Positions 46,248 to 54,599 are shown, counted from the first letter of the stretch. The stretch is DNA of 64,000 nt from Hoyosella levis (GCF_026008515.1 NZ_BQYM01000001.1:62001-126000), one strand, 5' to 3'. Notes: generated by a model not told the origin, from the sequence alone. Translations and numbers: made by a program.

Positions 46248-47326
46248 CCTGGATACCGTTCCCCCCAGAAAATGCCGCGATCCTCATCCCGCTCAGAGGT
46301 GAACTCGGCAATGAAATCCTCCGCGATCGCAAGCATCGTTCCCCTGCCCTCGAGCCGAACCGCCAGGTCCGCGGGCACAGCAAGCTGGCCATGCAACGCC
46401 CCCAGGATGTTCCCGCAGATCGCGCCGGTGGAGTCGCTATCTCCGCTGTGCGACACCGACAAGGACAACGCGTCCAGGAACTCTTCTGGATCGGGGAATG
46501 CCAGAGCGGCATACACGGCGATGGCGAGAGCTTCCTCCGCGATCCAGCCCCCACCCAGGCCCTCCAGCGTGGCGACCGATGGCCCGCCCGACCGGGCTGC
46601 GATCCGAGCCGACTCGAGCGCCTCGAGTGTCTCCTCGTGGCCGTCCCGCGTGGCCAGGATCCGTGCCGTCGCGTCCAGTGCGTCCTCGAGGCTGGCACCC
46701 GCGATAATGTGCTGAACCATCGCTGCTAGCGCGCCCGACGCGAGCTGGCCGGTGATGTGGCCGTGGGTGTAGCCGGCGCATGTTGCGGCCGCGTCGAACG
46801 GCCACTCGCCGTTTCCGTTGTCCACGAGATGCAGCGGTACCAGGCCGAACGGGGCGCTGCGCATCACGCCGCCGCATCCCTTCGAGTTGTTCGATGCCGC
46901 GTTGCCGTAGCCCTGCCCCCTCATCGCTGCCAGGGCGCTCAAGCATGTGTTGCCGGGAGCGCGGCGGGCGTACAACCATCGCTGTGCCTGGAGCCAGCCG
47001 TCGTGCTCGCCACTGGGCCCTGCCAGCGTCTGCGTGTCGAGCCAGCGGTGATAGGCATGGTCGATCACACCGAGGGTGAAGCCGAGCCCGCGCTCGGTCC
47101 GGACGTTCGCGCGGATCATCCCTTCCATGGTGAACAACGTCATCTGCGTATCGTCGGTGATCTCGCCGACGGGTTTCGCGAAATCCCGGACACCGTTCGG
47201 GAACGCGCTGAGGATCTCGGCAGTCGTGCTGAACTCGACGGGGTTGCCGAGTGCATCGCTGACAGCGCCACCGAGCAAGCAGCCACGCACACGCGAGGCG
47301 TAGACAGCGTGATCCACAAGATCCAT
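46241..47326 (-). CDS. ADP-ribosylglycohydrolase (ARH) family protein
   Basis: Protein of 361 residues with the ARH/DraG all-helical fold. Metal and substrate motifs are GGAVSDALGNPVEF (the usual GDA reads SDA), ITDDTQMTLFT and HSGDSDSTGAICGNILGA. The dinuclear metal aspartates appear present. Removes ADP-ribose from proteins or nucleic acid by family knowledge. A GTCTTA complement (TAAGAC) lies seven bases before ATG 47326. First of a two-gene unit with the 120-residue protein. No ADP-ribosyltransferase is seen nearby. Confidence 0.9.
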   Translation of the reverse strand: MDLVDHAVYASRVRGCLLGGAVSDALGNPVEFSTTAEILSAFPNGVRDFAKPVGEITDDTQMTLFTMEGMIRANVRTERGLGFTLGVIDHAYHRWLDTQTLAGPSGEHDGWLQAQRWLYARRAPGNTCLSALAAMRGQGYGNAASNNSKGCGGVMRSAPFGLVPLHLVDNGNGEWPFDAAATCAGYTHGHITGQLASGALAAMVQHIIAGASLEDALDATARILATRDGHEETLEALESARIAARSGGPSVATLEGLGGGWIAEEALAIAVYAALAFPDPEEFLDALSLSVSHSGDSDSTGAICGNILGALHGQLAVPADLAVRLEGRGTMLAIAEDFIAEFTSERDEDRGIFWGERYPGW

Positions 47327-47475
47327 GACATCAGTCTTACATGGACGACCGACTCACCCATGCCTGTTCGCGCTCGTAGAATCGTTGGTGCGGCTGCCCC
47401 TCCCCGCCAGAGCGGCAGCCGCACCGCTCCAGCCGACATGGCACAGCGGCGAGCCCCAGCAAAGGAGGCCTGCAA

Positions 47476-47826
47476 ATGCCAGCCATCACCCAGGTAGGAA
47501 ACTCAGACTTCTGGACGAAGGTCCGGGACAGCGAGGAACCTGCCGTCGTGGAGTTCTGGGCCACCTGGTGCGGCTTGTGCCGGGCCTTCGCACCAACGCT
47601 CGAGCAGTTCGCTGACGACAACGCCGCGAGGCTGCGGGTATTCGCGGTGAACGTCGGCAACGAGCCGGACATCGCGCGGGAGTACGGGGTGACCTCGACG
47701 CCGACCACGCTGGTCTTCCACCACGGCAAAGTCGTGCGGTCCATCAAGGGTGTGAGGTCCCGATCCGAGCTTGATCGCGAGCTCGCCGACTTCCTGCGAG
47801 TTCCAGCAGCGCCAGCGGGGGAGTAG
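47476..47826 (+). CDS. Thioredoxin-like protein with WCGLC active site
   Basis: Thioredoxin fold of 116 residues with the motif FWATWCGLCRAFAP. Position two of the CxxC loop is Leu where thioredoxin 1 has Pro (WCGPC), which would change the redox potential. A conserved cis-proline follows in TSTPTTLVF. AAAGGAGG precedes ATG 47476. No signal peptide. It stands alone, convergent with a RibD-like gene. Probably a thiol-disulphide exchanger of uncertain partner. Confidence 0.92.
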   Translation: MPAITQVGNSDFWTKVRDSEEPAVVEFWATWCGLCRAFAPTLEQFADDNAARLRVFAVNVGNEPDIAREYGVTSTPTTLVFHHGKVVRSIKGVRSRSELDRELADFLRVPAAPAGE

Positions 47827-47836
47827 TGCCCCCGGT

Positions 47837-48433
47837 CTAGGCCTTGCGCACGGGATAGCGCAGGTGCGTGACACCAACACCCTGAACCACCGTCGGATCG
47901 CCGAGAACAGCTGGAGCGCCGGCTAGGTGGTCAAAGAGTCGAACTCCGGAGCCCAGTAGCAACGCCGCGATGTCGACCTGGAGCTCATCGAGGAGGCCAG
48001 CGTTGAGGAGCTGCTGGATGGTGTCAGCACCGTGGACCGCGACCGACTTCCCGCCAGAGGCAGCCTTGGCCTGGTTGACGGCGCTCTCGAGGCCGTCCGT
48101 GACGAAGTGGACGGTCGAGCCAGGGCGCGGCCATCCTTCGGGGATGTGGTGGGTCAGGACGAACGCGGGCCCCCACGCGTGATTGCCGCCCCAGCCTTGC
48201 GCGACCTCAAAGGTCCGTCGACCGGTGAGGACCGCGCCAAGCTCGGCCGTGCGATCACGGACATAAGCGGCGCTCGGCTCGGAAAGGCTGAGCTTCATCG
48301 AATCCGAGCCGCCGGTGTGGAGTTCGACGTCACCCGAATTGAAGTACCAATCGAAGACCTCGTCCACGCCATCGTTGGCGTCGGCGACAAAGCCATCGAG
48401 GGACATGGACATGATCGCGACGATTCGAGACAT
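47837..48433 (-). CDS. RibD C-terminal/dihydrofolate-reductase-like protein
   Basis: Protein of 198 residues of the RibD_C/DHFR-like superfamily (MSMSLDGFVADANDGVDEVFDWY, VLTGRRTFEVAQGWGG, SVAVHGADTIQQLLNAGLLDELQVDIAALLLGSG). NADPH-dependent reductase by family knowledge, and in actinomycetes mostly of unknown substrate. GAGGAG precedes ATG 48433. Convergent with thioredoxin and followed upstream by the HxlR regulator gene. Confidence 0.88.
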   Translation of the reverse strand: MSRIVAIMSMSLDGFVADANDGVDEVFDWYFNSGDVELHTGGSDSMKLSLSEPSAAYVRDRTAELGAVLTGRRTFEVAQGWGGNHAWGPAFVLTHHIPEGWPRPGSTVHFVTDGLESAVNQAKAASGGKSVAVHGADTIQQLLNAGLLDELQVDIAALLLGSGVRLFDHLAGAPAVLGDPTVVQGVGVTHLRYPVRKA

Positions 48434-48465
48434 GACCTGCTCCTCACCGGCGGTGGCGACCTAGC

Positions 48466-48969
48466 TCAGGATAGCGCCCCGCCCGGGCTTTGGTGCTCCG
48501 GATCGCGGCGGTCCGCGTCCTCGTCCAGCAATCCGGGGCCAGGCGCGAGCTCGATATCGCGCGCCGTGAGCTCGCTTCCGCAGCAGTCGCATTCGAGGCG
48601 TACGTGCGCCTCGCCGGAGCAGCCGCGGTGCTGGTAGTGCACGGGCGGGCCCTGTGGGGCCATGTAGTCGTCGCCCCAGTCCTTGATCGCCATGAGGATG
48701 GGGTAGAGGTCATGCCCCTTCGCGGTCAGGCGGTACTCCTCGTGCGCGCTACCGGGCGCCTTCTGCTTGACCAGGATCGCGTGGTCGACGAGCCGGTCGA
48801 GGCGGTCCTGCAGGCGGCTTCGGGATATGCCGAGCGCGCGCTGGAACTCGTTGAAGCGCCGGATGCCGGTGAACGAGGCTTTGAGCACCAGCAGTGTCCA
48901 GCGGTCGCCGAGGATCACCAGGGGTCGGGTGATCGAGCAGGGGAAGTCGGCGAGGTCGTCGTAGCGCAT
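48466..48969 (-). CDS. HxlR-family transcriptional regulator with Cys-rich tail
   Basis: Regulator of 167 residues. An HxlR winged helix occupies about 5-110 (PLVILGDRWTLLVLKASFTGIRRFNEFQRALGISRSRLQDRLDRL, trimmed here), preceded by a cysteine in DFPCSITRP, the position used for aldehyde or oxidant sensing in HxlR proteins. A C-terminal extension holds a CSGE...CDCC cluster that could bind zinc. Divergent from an alcohol dehydrogenase gene, with a 30-base inverted repeat between them. Aldehyde- or quinone-responsive control of the dehydrogenase is the likely job. Confidence 0.9.
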   Translation of the reverse strand: MRYDDLADFPCSITRPLVILGDRWTLLVLKASFTGIRRFNEFQRALGISRSRLQDRLDRLVDHAILVKQKAPGSAHEEYRLTAKGHDLYPILMAIKDWGDDYMAPQGPPVHYQHRGCSGEAHVRLECDCCGSELTARDIELAPGPGLLDEDADRRDPEHQSPGGALS

Positions 48970-48998
48970 GTGTAGATCCTACCTGCCTGGTTTTAAAA

Positions 48999-49028
48999 CG
49001 AGACTAGTCGTGCTAGCGTTCAGTCTCG
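48999..49028. promoter_or_regulatory. Inverted repeat, candidate HxlR operator
   Basis: CGAGACT at 48999-49005 and AGTCTCG at 49022-49028, 16 bases apart, in the gap between the HxlR and dehydrogenase genes. Confidence 0.5.
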
Positions 49029-49115
49029 AAATAGAACCACATCGGGCGGTTCGCTGATCGCGGCCAGCAATCGCGGCGCGCATCAGCAGGGAACAGCCGA
49101 GCAGAAGGAGATCCC

Positions 49116-50084
49116 ATGATGGATGCGGTGTACGTCGAGCACCACGGAGGCCCCGAGGTCCTGCGCTACGGGCAGCGCGCCACGCCTCGGCCCGCGCCCG
49201 ACCAAGTCCTCATCGAGGTCCACGCGGTAGGAGTAAACCCCCGCGACTGGATGCTGCGGCAAGGCACCTACGTCGGCCGCCCCCTCGCCGGTCGATTGCC
49301 GATCATCCCGGGCAGCGACGTCTCCGGCGTGGTCGCCGAGGTAGGCGAGAAGGTGGAAGGCTTTACGGTCGGTGACGAGGTCTTCGCCATGCAGAGCCAG
49401 CTCGGACACATGGGCGGCTACGCCCAGTACATGGCGGTCAAGGCCGCCTGCGTGGCGCTCAAGCCCAAGGAGATCAGCCACATCGAAGCGGCCGCCGTAC
49501 CGGTGGCAGGGCTGACCGCATGGCAGAGCCTGTTCGACATCGCGCGGATCGGCCCCGGCGACAAGGTCGTGGTGGTGGGTGCTTCCGGAGGCGTCGGGCA
49601 CTACGCGGTCCAGCTCGCCCACCATGCCGGCGCACGGGTCACCGCCGTGTGCAGCACGGCCAACGCCGACTTCGTCCGCGACCTCGGGGCAGACGAGGTC
49701 GTCGACTACACCGCCGAGCGATTCACCGACGTGGTGCGCGGCCAGGACGTCGTGTTCGACACCCTCGGCAAGGAAAGCCTCGACAGCTGCCGCAACGTCC
49801 TGAATCCCAATGGGATCTACATCACGACCGTGCCCAACCTGGCCACCATCGCACGCTGGGCTCAGACAAGCCTGCGCTCCCGCGTGCTCGGAGGACAACG
49901 CGCATCAGTCATCACCGTCAAAGCCCGCGGCCATGAGCTGAGCGCACTCGCCGAGCTCATGGCGCAAGGACACCTCCGATCCGTGGTCGACAGCGTCTAC
50001 CCACTCGCCGAGGCGGCCGAGGCGCACCGCAAGAGCCGGACCTTCCGCACCCGCGGCAAGCTCGTGCTGCAAGTCCGCGACTAG
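49116..50084 (+). CDS. NAD(P)H-dependent zinc-less alcohol dehydrogenase/quinone oxidoreductase
   Basis: MDR-superfamily enzyme of 322 residues. GroES-like front (PGSDVSGVVAEVGEKVEGFTVGDEVF) and Rossmann cofactor motif VVVGASGGVGHYAVQLA. No zinc-ligand cysteine cluster is present, which points to the quinone-oxidoreductase branch. GAAGGAG precedes ATG 49116; ATG 49119 is equivalent. Divergent from the HxlR regulator. Confidence 0.92.
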   Translation: MMDAVYVEHHGGPEVLRYGQRATPRPAPDQVLIEVHAVGVNPRDWMLRQGTYVGRPLAGRLPIIPGSDVSGVVAEVGEKVEGFTVGDEVFAMQSQLGHMGGYAQYMAVKAACVALKPKEISHIEAAAVPVAGLTAWQSLFDIARIGPGDKVVVVGASGGVGHYAVQLAHHAGARVTAVCSTANADFVRDLGADEVVDYTAERFTDVVRGQDVVFDTLGKESLDSCRNVLNPNGIYITTVPNLATIARWAQTSLRSRVLGGQRASVITVKARGHELSALAELMAQGHLRSVVDSVYPLAEAAEAHRKSRTFRTRGKLVLQVRD

Positions 50085-50112
50085 AAGCGCCCGCCCCCGC
50101 TGTCGCCCCCGC

Positions 50113-50532
50113 TCAAGCCAGTCCGTGCTCCGCCAGCCAAACGCGGGCACGTCGGCGCGACGCGCGGCACAACCACGCGTCCTGGACCAGCTCGACGAGC
50201 TCTGCGCGAGGTACCTGGTGCAGCTCCGACGCCCTGACGAGAACGGACAGGTGCCCATCAAAATGCGATGTCGTGAAGTAGGGGCGCTGGCGATCCTGGA
50301 CGAGCGCCTTCTTCTCGCTCTCGCTCGCCACCCAGATGACGATCACATCGTCATACCGTTCGCCAGTCTCCGGATCGACGGCGTCGGGGCGAGCATTGCG
50401 GAAGAAGACGAACGACTTGCCACCCACCTGATAGACCGGGTTGCTGCCCGCTTGAGCCACCGTGACATGCGGCATCCCGCCTGCGACGTCGTGAACGTCG
50501 GACACCGATGCCGGCCTGTCGTCCTCGGTCAT
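50113..50532 (-). CDS. MmcQ/YjbR-family protein
   Basis: Protein of 139 residues of the MmcQ/YjbR fold (KSFVFFRNARPD, VIVIWVASESEKKALVQDRQRPYFTTSHFDGHLSVLVR in pieces, ELVQDAWLCRASRRR). Some members bind DNA, but the function in actinomycetes is not clear. ATG 50532. Convergent with the dehydrogenase gene, downstream of the secreted protease in the same direction. Confidence 0.85.
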   Translation of the reverse strand: MTEDDRPASVSDVHDVAGGMPHVTVAQAGSNPVYQVGGKSFVFFRNARPDAVDPETGERYDDVIVIWVASESEKKALVQDRQRPYFTTSHFDGHLSVLVRASELHQVPRAELVELVQDAWLCRASRRRARVWLAEHGLA

Positions 50533-50579
50533 TCGCTCAGCCTACGAGGATCCGGGACCACGCGTCGCCCCGACCGCCT

Positions 50580-50614
50580 TTGCACCGTTGCGGCCTAAAG
50601 CCGGAACGGTGCAA
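50580..50614 (-). terminator. Strong hairpin after the protease gene
   Basis: TTGCACCGTTGCGG (50580-50593) and CCGGAACGGTGCAA (50601-50614) form a 14-base stem with one mismatch and a 7-base loop. It lies eleven bases beyond the protease stop on the minus strand. Confidence 0.7.
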
Positions 50615-50624
50615 GGGATCTCCG

Positions 50625-51551
50625 CTAGCGTCCTAGTCCGGAGAGGCTTCCGGTGCCGGGCGTGGGGACTGGTGGCACGGTCGGGGTCTCGTCGAGGTTG
50701 TACTCAGCGGTCGCCCATGCATCGGCCTGGTCGATCAGATCGGGAACGACATCGCTGATGCGCGAGCCGCCGTTGCTGTTGAGCACCGTGATGATCTTTG
50801 CCTCGCCATCGGAGAATGCCAGGTAGGGGCCGCCGCTGGAGCCGCCACCGACCCAGCACTCGGTCTGGTCAGAGACCCGGCTGATCGCACCGCGACCCTT
50901 GCCGGGGTGGTAGGTGTAGTCGCCGACGCAGATGGACTGGCGCAGGCCGTTATAGGGGGACGGGCCGGGGTAGCCGATGAATGATCCGCGCACCGCCTGC
51001 CCCGCCTCGAGCCCTGGATGAATCTTCAGCCCACCGCCAGTGAGATCGGCGATCCGCTTGCCGTCCTGGGGGCGGATGACCAGCACGGCGGCATCCGGAA
51101 CAGATCCGTCGACCGGGTCCGGGGAGGAGAACTTCTTGTCGATGAACCACCCGCCATACGGTTGCTGGCCTTCCTCGGCGGCTGGCGCGAACTTCACCGT
51201 GCTGCCGGGCTTGATGTTGACGGTGCAGTGATCTGCGGTGATTGCCAGGGTGCGGGTGGCCGATTCGATGACTGACGCGGTGCATCCCGACGGACCGAAC
51301 TCCTCGCCGACGTACATTGATCCGATCTTTTGCGAGATCGGGTTCGCGGTGTATGGGGTCTGTACGAAGTAGCCGCCTGTTCCATTGGTGCGGAGCTCGC
51401 CCTGCTCGTCGTACTGCAGGCGATCCGACAGCGGTGCCCCCTCTGGGGACGGCTGATCTGCCGAATCCGCGGACGCGGGAACAGCGGACAGCACGAAGGC
51501 TGCTGCGAGTGCGGTGGCAGAAGCGGCGCGCAGGCGATGACTGGATCTCAC
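50625..51551 (-). CDS. Secreted trypsin-fold serine protease
   Basis: Exported protein of 308 residues: signal peptide to about residue 28, then a chymotrypsin-like fold. Catalytic His108 in LAITADHCT (usually TAAHC), Asp153 in VPDAAVLVI and Ser239 in WVGGGSSGGPY (usually GDSGGP). The Gly and Ser in place of the family Asp beside the nucleophile are departures that suggest altered specificity or regulation. Cys pairs (C90/C109, C208/C232) could form disulphides. The C-terminus is Pro-Thr rich. ATG 51551. Confidence 0.9.
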   Translation of the reverse strand: MRSSHRLRAASATALAAAFVLSAVPASADSADQPSPEGAPLSDRLQYDEQGELRTNGTGGYFVQTPYTANPISQKIGSMYVGEEFGPSGCTASVIESATRTLAITADHCTVNIKPGSTVKFAPAAEEGQQPYGGWFIDKKFSSPDPVDGSVPDAAVLVIRPQDGKRIADLTGGGLKIHPGLEAGQAVRGSFIGYPGPSPYNGLRQSICVGDYTYHPGKGRGAISRVSDQTECWVGGGSSGGPYLAFSDGEAKIITVLNSNGGSRISDVVPDLIDQADAWATAEYNLDETPTVPPVPTPGTGSLSGLGR

Positions 51552-51682
51552 GGGGGTCCTCGATTCGGGAAGTGGACGAGTATTATTGCCGCACAGTCGA
51601 TTTCGGATCGACCATCGTTGTCAGTATGGCCGAATAACGCGAGTGATTGTTGCAAAATCGAGGACTAGCCTCTTAACGAGTA

Positions 51683-52243
51683 CTACGAGCCCGCTACCGA
51701 CCAGCCAATCGTGCGCGCCCACGCCTCGGCCCGCGGCATGATGGCCGCGATGACGTCGGTCTTGGCCGCTGCATACGCATTCATGTCCGACCAGTCGCGC
51801 GATGCCAGGTCATGCTTGACGCTCCCGTACAGGTCACGGTCGGAATCGCTACGGCGAAGCCAATCACGGAACAGCAGGTGCCGACGCTCCCAATCGCTTC
51901 CGGCCTTGCAAACATGCACGTGCACCCCCAGGTCAGGCGTCCTGAACATCCGGTGGCCGAACTCACGAACCCGGAGCACATACTCGACTGCCTCAAGCTG
52001 GGGGAGATAAGTGTCCTCGTCCTCCGGTTCGACGACGCTGACGTTGATGTCAATGATCGGCTTCGCCGCAAGACCGGCCACGGAAGTTGAACCGATGTGG
52101 TCGATCCGACGCGCAAAGCCACCCAATGCCAAGGCAATGCGGTCACGCTCACGTCCGAAGTGGCTGAACCACACTGAATCGTGCGGAACGAGACGAATGT
52201 CCCGTTTCTCGATGCCACCGATCAGTTCCGCCTCGCCAGTCAC
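51683..52243 (-). CDS. GrpB-like nucleotidyltransferase-fold protein
   Basis: Protein of 186 residues of the GrpB/DUF4246-adjacent nucleotidyltransferase superfamily: IDHIGSTSVAGLAAKPIIDINVSV is the GS-x-A-K-ID signature of minimal nucleotidyltransferases, followed by HVHVCKAGSDWERRHLLFRDWLR. GTG 52243 is chosen because a TAACGT box ends seven bases before it, matching a leaderless start; the frame is open for 69 more codons without homology. Catalytic activity is unproven for the family. Confidence 0.85.
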   Translation of the reverse strand: MTGEAELIGGIEKRDIRLVPHDSVWFSHFGRERDRIALALGGFARRIDHIGSTSVAGLAAKPIIDINVSVVEPEDEDTYLPQLEAVEYVLRVREFGHRMFRTPDLGVHVHVCKAGSDWERRHLLFRDWLRRSDSDRDLYGSVKHDLASRDWSDMNAYAAAKTDVIAAIMPRAEAWARTIGWSVAGS

Positions 52244-52250
52244 AAGCTGA

Positions 52251-52256
52251 ACGTTA
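52251..52256 (-). promoter_or_regulatory. -10 box of leaderless GrpB-like gene
   Basis: TAACGT on the minus strand, seven bases before GTG 52243. Confidence 0.55.
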
Positions 52257-52454
52257 GCAGCGGGTCGCGGGGGGTGCTCTATCTGAGATCGCGCTCGAGG
52301 CCTGTTCGCCTCCGCGGACATATCTGCGACCGAAGTAGTTTGGTACACATGCGATGAGCAGTAGGCGCGGGCAGCTGCCTCTCCAAACTGGCCGTATTGC
52401 GCACGCTTCGACGGCGATGCCCGTGGGCACACATATGTCACGCTGCCCAATTGT

Positions 52455-52745
52455 TCAGGGTGTTTCGGTCTTGGTGGGGCGTGCGAGTGCGGTGCGGTTG
52501 CATCCCTTCTGTTTGGCGCGGCAAAGGGCCTCGTCGGCGGCGGGGCGCACGTCGTTGACCTTCGCGCCGAACGCTCTCAGATTCGGCGTCGGTTCAACAC
52601 ACCGGTCAGAGGGTCGGTCATCGAGTCGGAGAGGTAGACCCGATTGGACTTCAAGATTGCACTCGAGCAGGCCGACAGCGACAGGACAGCACCGTTGACG
52701 ACGAGAATGGCCACCGCGACTCTGAGACGAAGCGCTGCGAACCGG
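52455..52745 (-). pseudogene. Relic of a GGDEF diguanylate cyclase
   Basis: Two pieces in different frames. The first, from about 52745 to a TGA at 52577, reads a membrane helix (RLRVAVAILVVNGAVLSLSAC) and then SMTDPLTGVLNRRRI, the start of a GGDEF domain. The second, ending at 52455, reads ADEALCRAKQKGCNRTA, the end of such a domain. The GGDEF core between them, about 120 residues, is missing. No ribosome site. It starts five bases past the hydrolase gene, so it is a decayed neighbour rather than a functional gene. Confidence 0.75.
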
Positions 52746-52749
52746 GCAG

Positions 52750-53700
52750 TCAGGCGGTGGGCAGAGCCCGCGGCGCCAGCGGCACGTTCTCGGTGAGGAA
52801 TGCCAACTGGTCGCCCACCACGGCCGGGAAGAGGGGATCGACGTACGGATCGAAATGGCCACCAGGATAATTGCGGATCGTTGCCCTGCGGATCTTCTCT
52901 GCAGCACGCCTCGCGACCGCGGCAGGTGTCACCGCATCCTCGGACATGATCTGCACCAACGTGGGGCACTCGATTGCCGATACTGTTCGGCCGGGGGAGT
53001 AGCGCCAAATCTTGAGCAGGATCCGGGCGGCAACGGTCTCGGGGTAGTCACCGTCGGACAAGCCTGACTCGCGAATCAGTTGATCGCGTCCGGTGATCGC
53101 GTCGGGTGAGACCATCACCGCACGCGTCCCAGGTAGTCCGACACTGTCGATGTAGTGAGGTGGGCGTCGGAGGAGTGCTCGGATACCGTCCCTGATGGCC
53201 GAGGGTGCCACGCGCAGCGTGTGCCGCAACCCAACTGCGCGGACTGCGGCGATGCCGTCGACATGAGGTACCTGCGCGATGACAGCAGCGAAGTCGACGC
53301 CGTTGCCCGCGAGGGTCAGCACGTGGCCGCCTGCGAAGGACGTGCCCCAGCCGACGATCCTGTTCCTGTCGACTCCGTCGAGCGTCCGCGCGAAGTCGAC
53401 AGCATTGCGCCAGTCAACGAGTTGAGCGGGTACGTTCAACAATTGTCGTGGTTCGCCGTCACTGTCCCCGAAATGCCGGTAGTCGAACACGCACACGATG
53501 TAGCCGGCCGCGACGAACTTTTCCGCGTAGGCGTACAGGCGCATTGCCCTGGGAGAGCCGAACCCGTGTGCCATCACGATCGCTGGCAGCGGCATGGCGG
53601 CCGCGGTGCCGGGACGGAAGACCGTAGCCGCGCACCGTATTCCCTCCGAGGTGAACGATGTTTCGGTACGCGTGAAATCGGGATGTTCGTTCGTGGTCAT
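52750..53700 (-). CDS. Alpha/beta hydrolase of the dienelactone/X-Pro peptidase-like group
   Basis: Protein of 316 residues. Nucleophile serine in VGWGTSFAGGHVL, Asp near QIMSEDAVTP and His in YPGGHFDPYV. GAGGAG lies about ten bases before ATG 53700, where homology begins. The same frame runs back to ATG 53895, which has GGAGG seven bases upstream, so a 65-residue extension (MTKAGRTALITAITELAHL) could be translated; I cannot decide which is native. Divergent from a TetR regulator with twin operators between them, so it is probably its target. Soluble esterase-type enzyme of unknown substrate. Confidence 0.85.
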   Translation of the reverse strand: MTTNEHPDFTRTETSFTSEGIRCAATVFRPGTAAAMPLPAIVMAHGFGSPRAMRLYAYAEKFVAAGYIVCVFDYRHFGDSDGEPRQLLNVPAQLVDWRNAVDFARTLDGVDRNRIVGWGTSFAGGHVLTLAGNGVDFAAVIAQVPHVDGIAAVRAVGLRHTLRVAPSAIRDGIRALLRRPPHYIDSVGLPGTRAVMVSPDAITGRDQLIRESGLSDGDYPETVAARILLKIWRYSPGRTVSAIECPTLVQIMSEDAVTPAAVARRAAEKIRRATIRNYPGGHFDPYVDPLFPAVVGDQLAFLTENVPLAPRALPTA

Positions 53701-53911
53701 GGGTGAATGATCTCCTCTGTTCAGCGGCGGCACTGGTCGCCTGTGTCGATCTACGTGGTACCCGATGGTGGGAATCGGCTTGACGGCGGCCGCGGTCACC
53801 TTGGTCCCGTACGGGCGCAGCTCCATGTCGGGGACCGTCAAGTGGGCGAGTTCGGTGATGGCGGTGATCAACGCTGTTCGTCCAGCCTTCGTCATCCCGC
53901 GTCCTCCACAC

Positions 53912-53930
53912 TCTTGAACGGTCATCAAGA
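53912..53930. promoter_or_regulatory. TetR operator candidate 1
   Basis: TCTTGA-N7-TCAAGA, perfect arms. Same 19-base size as the dyad at 53943, with centres 31 bases apart. Confidence 0.6.
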
Positions 53931-53942
53931 ACGGTACCATGC

Positions 53943-53961
53943 TCTTGAAGGCCGTTCAAGA
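53943..53961. promoter_or_regulatory. TetR operator candidate 2
   Basis: TCTTGAA-GGCCG-TTCAAGA, a perfect dyad of 19 bases directly before the -10 box TAGGAT of the TetR gene, so binding would block that promoter. Confidence 0.7.
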
Positions 53962-53967
53962 TAGGAT
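53962..53967 (+). promoter_or_regulatory. -10 box of leaderless TetR gene
   Basis: TAGGAT with seven bases to ATG 53975. Confidence 0.55.
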
Positions 53968-53974
53968 GTCGGGC

Positions 53975-54517
53975 ATGCCCAGGAACCGCGGACTGCACGA
54001 CAAGGAAGCAAAGCGGGCGGACATTGTCGGTGCCGCTCGTGAGCTGTTCTTATCCGACGGCTTCGAGCGCACGTCTCTCAGCCGCTTGGCCAAAGCTGTC
54101 GGCATCACCCCGAACACGTTGTATTGGTATTTCGAGGACAAGGACGACATTCTGGTCGCCGTTCTCTCCGCGATCGTCACCGAAGATGCGGCTCACTACG
54201 CGAGTGTGGCGGATCGCCCTCTGACCGATCGGCTGGAATGGCTTGTGGACCGTCTACAGCGGGTGGGGCCGTTGGTCTCCACGGTGCACGAACGCGCGGC
54301 CAAATCGGAGATAATCAACAACTGGCACAACGGATTTCACGCTTACGCCGAATCGCTATTCGCTGCCGATATTGCCGCCGCGGGCCTGTCCGGACCGGAG
54401 GCCGACGCCATGATCCGCATCGGAACATTCGTCGTCGAAGGTCTTCTCACGCACGCACCGCCGCCCGGAGCTTCCCGGGCGGTGATCGACCAACTCGTCA
54501 AAGCCATATCTCGTTAA
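53975..54517 (+). CDS. TetR-family transcriptional regulator
   Basis: Regulator of 180 residues. The N-terminal HTH is clear (RADIVGAARELFLSDGF, TSLSRLAKAVGITPNTLYWYF). The C-terminal ligand domain is all-helical. ATG 53975 is chosen because TAGGAT lies seven bases upstream; two earlier in-frame ATGs overlap the operator. Two 19-base dyads sit between it and the divergent hydrolase gene, so autorepression and control of the hydrolase are likely. Ligand unknown. Confidence 0.92.
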   Translation: MPRNRGLHDKEAKRADIVGAARELFLSDGFERTSLSRLAKAVGITPNTLYWYFEDKDDILVAVLSAIVTEDAAHYASVADRPLTDRLEWLVDRLQRVGPLVSTVHERAAKSEIINNWHNGFHAYAESLFAADIAAAGLSGPEADAMIRIGTFVVEGLLTHAPPPGASRAVIDQLVKAISR

Positions 54518-54599
54518 CCGCTCTCCGGCGGTGCTCACAGTTGATCAACTCGCCCGGACCGAGCACTTGATCTCCTTCCGCTGCGCCGGTTACTGCGCC

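Noticed and set aside
53701-53895. A separate small gene upstream of the alpha/beta hydrolase
   Set aside because: ATG 53895 has a good ribosome site, but the frame runs straight into the hydrolase without a stop, so it is at most an N-terminal extension; kept as a note on that gene.
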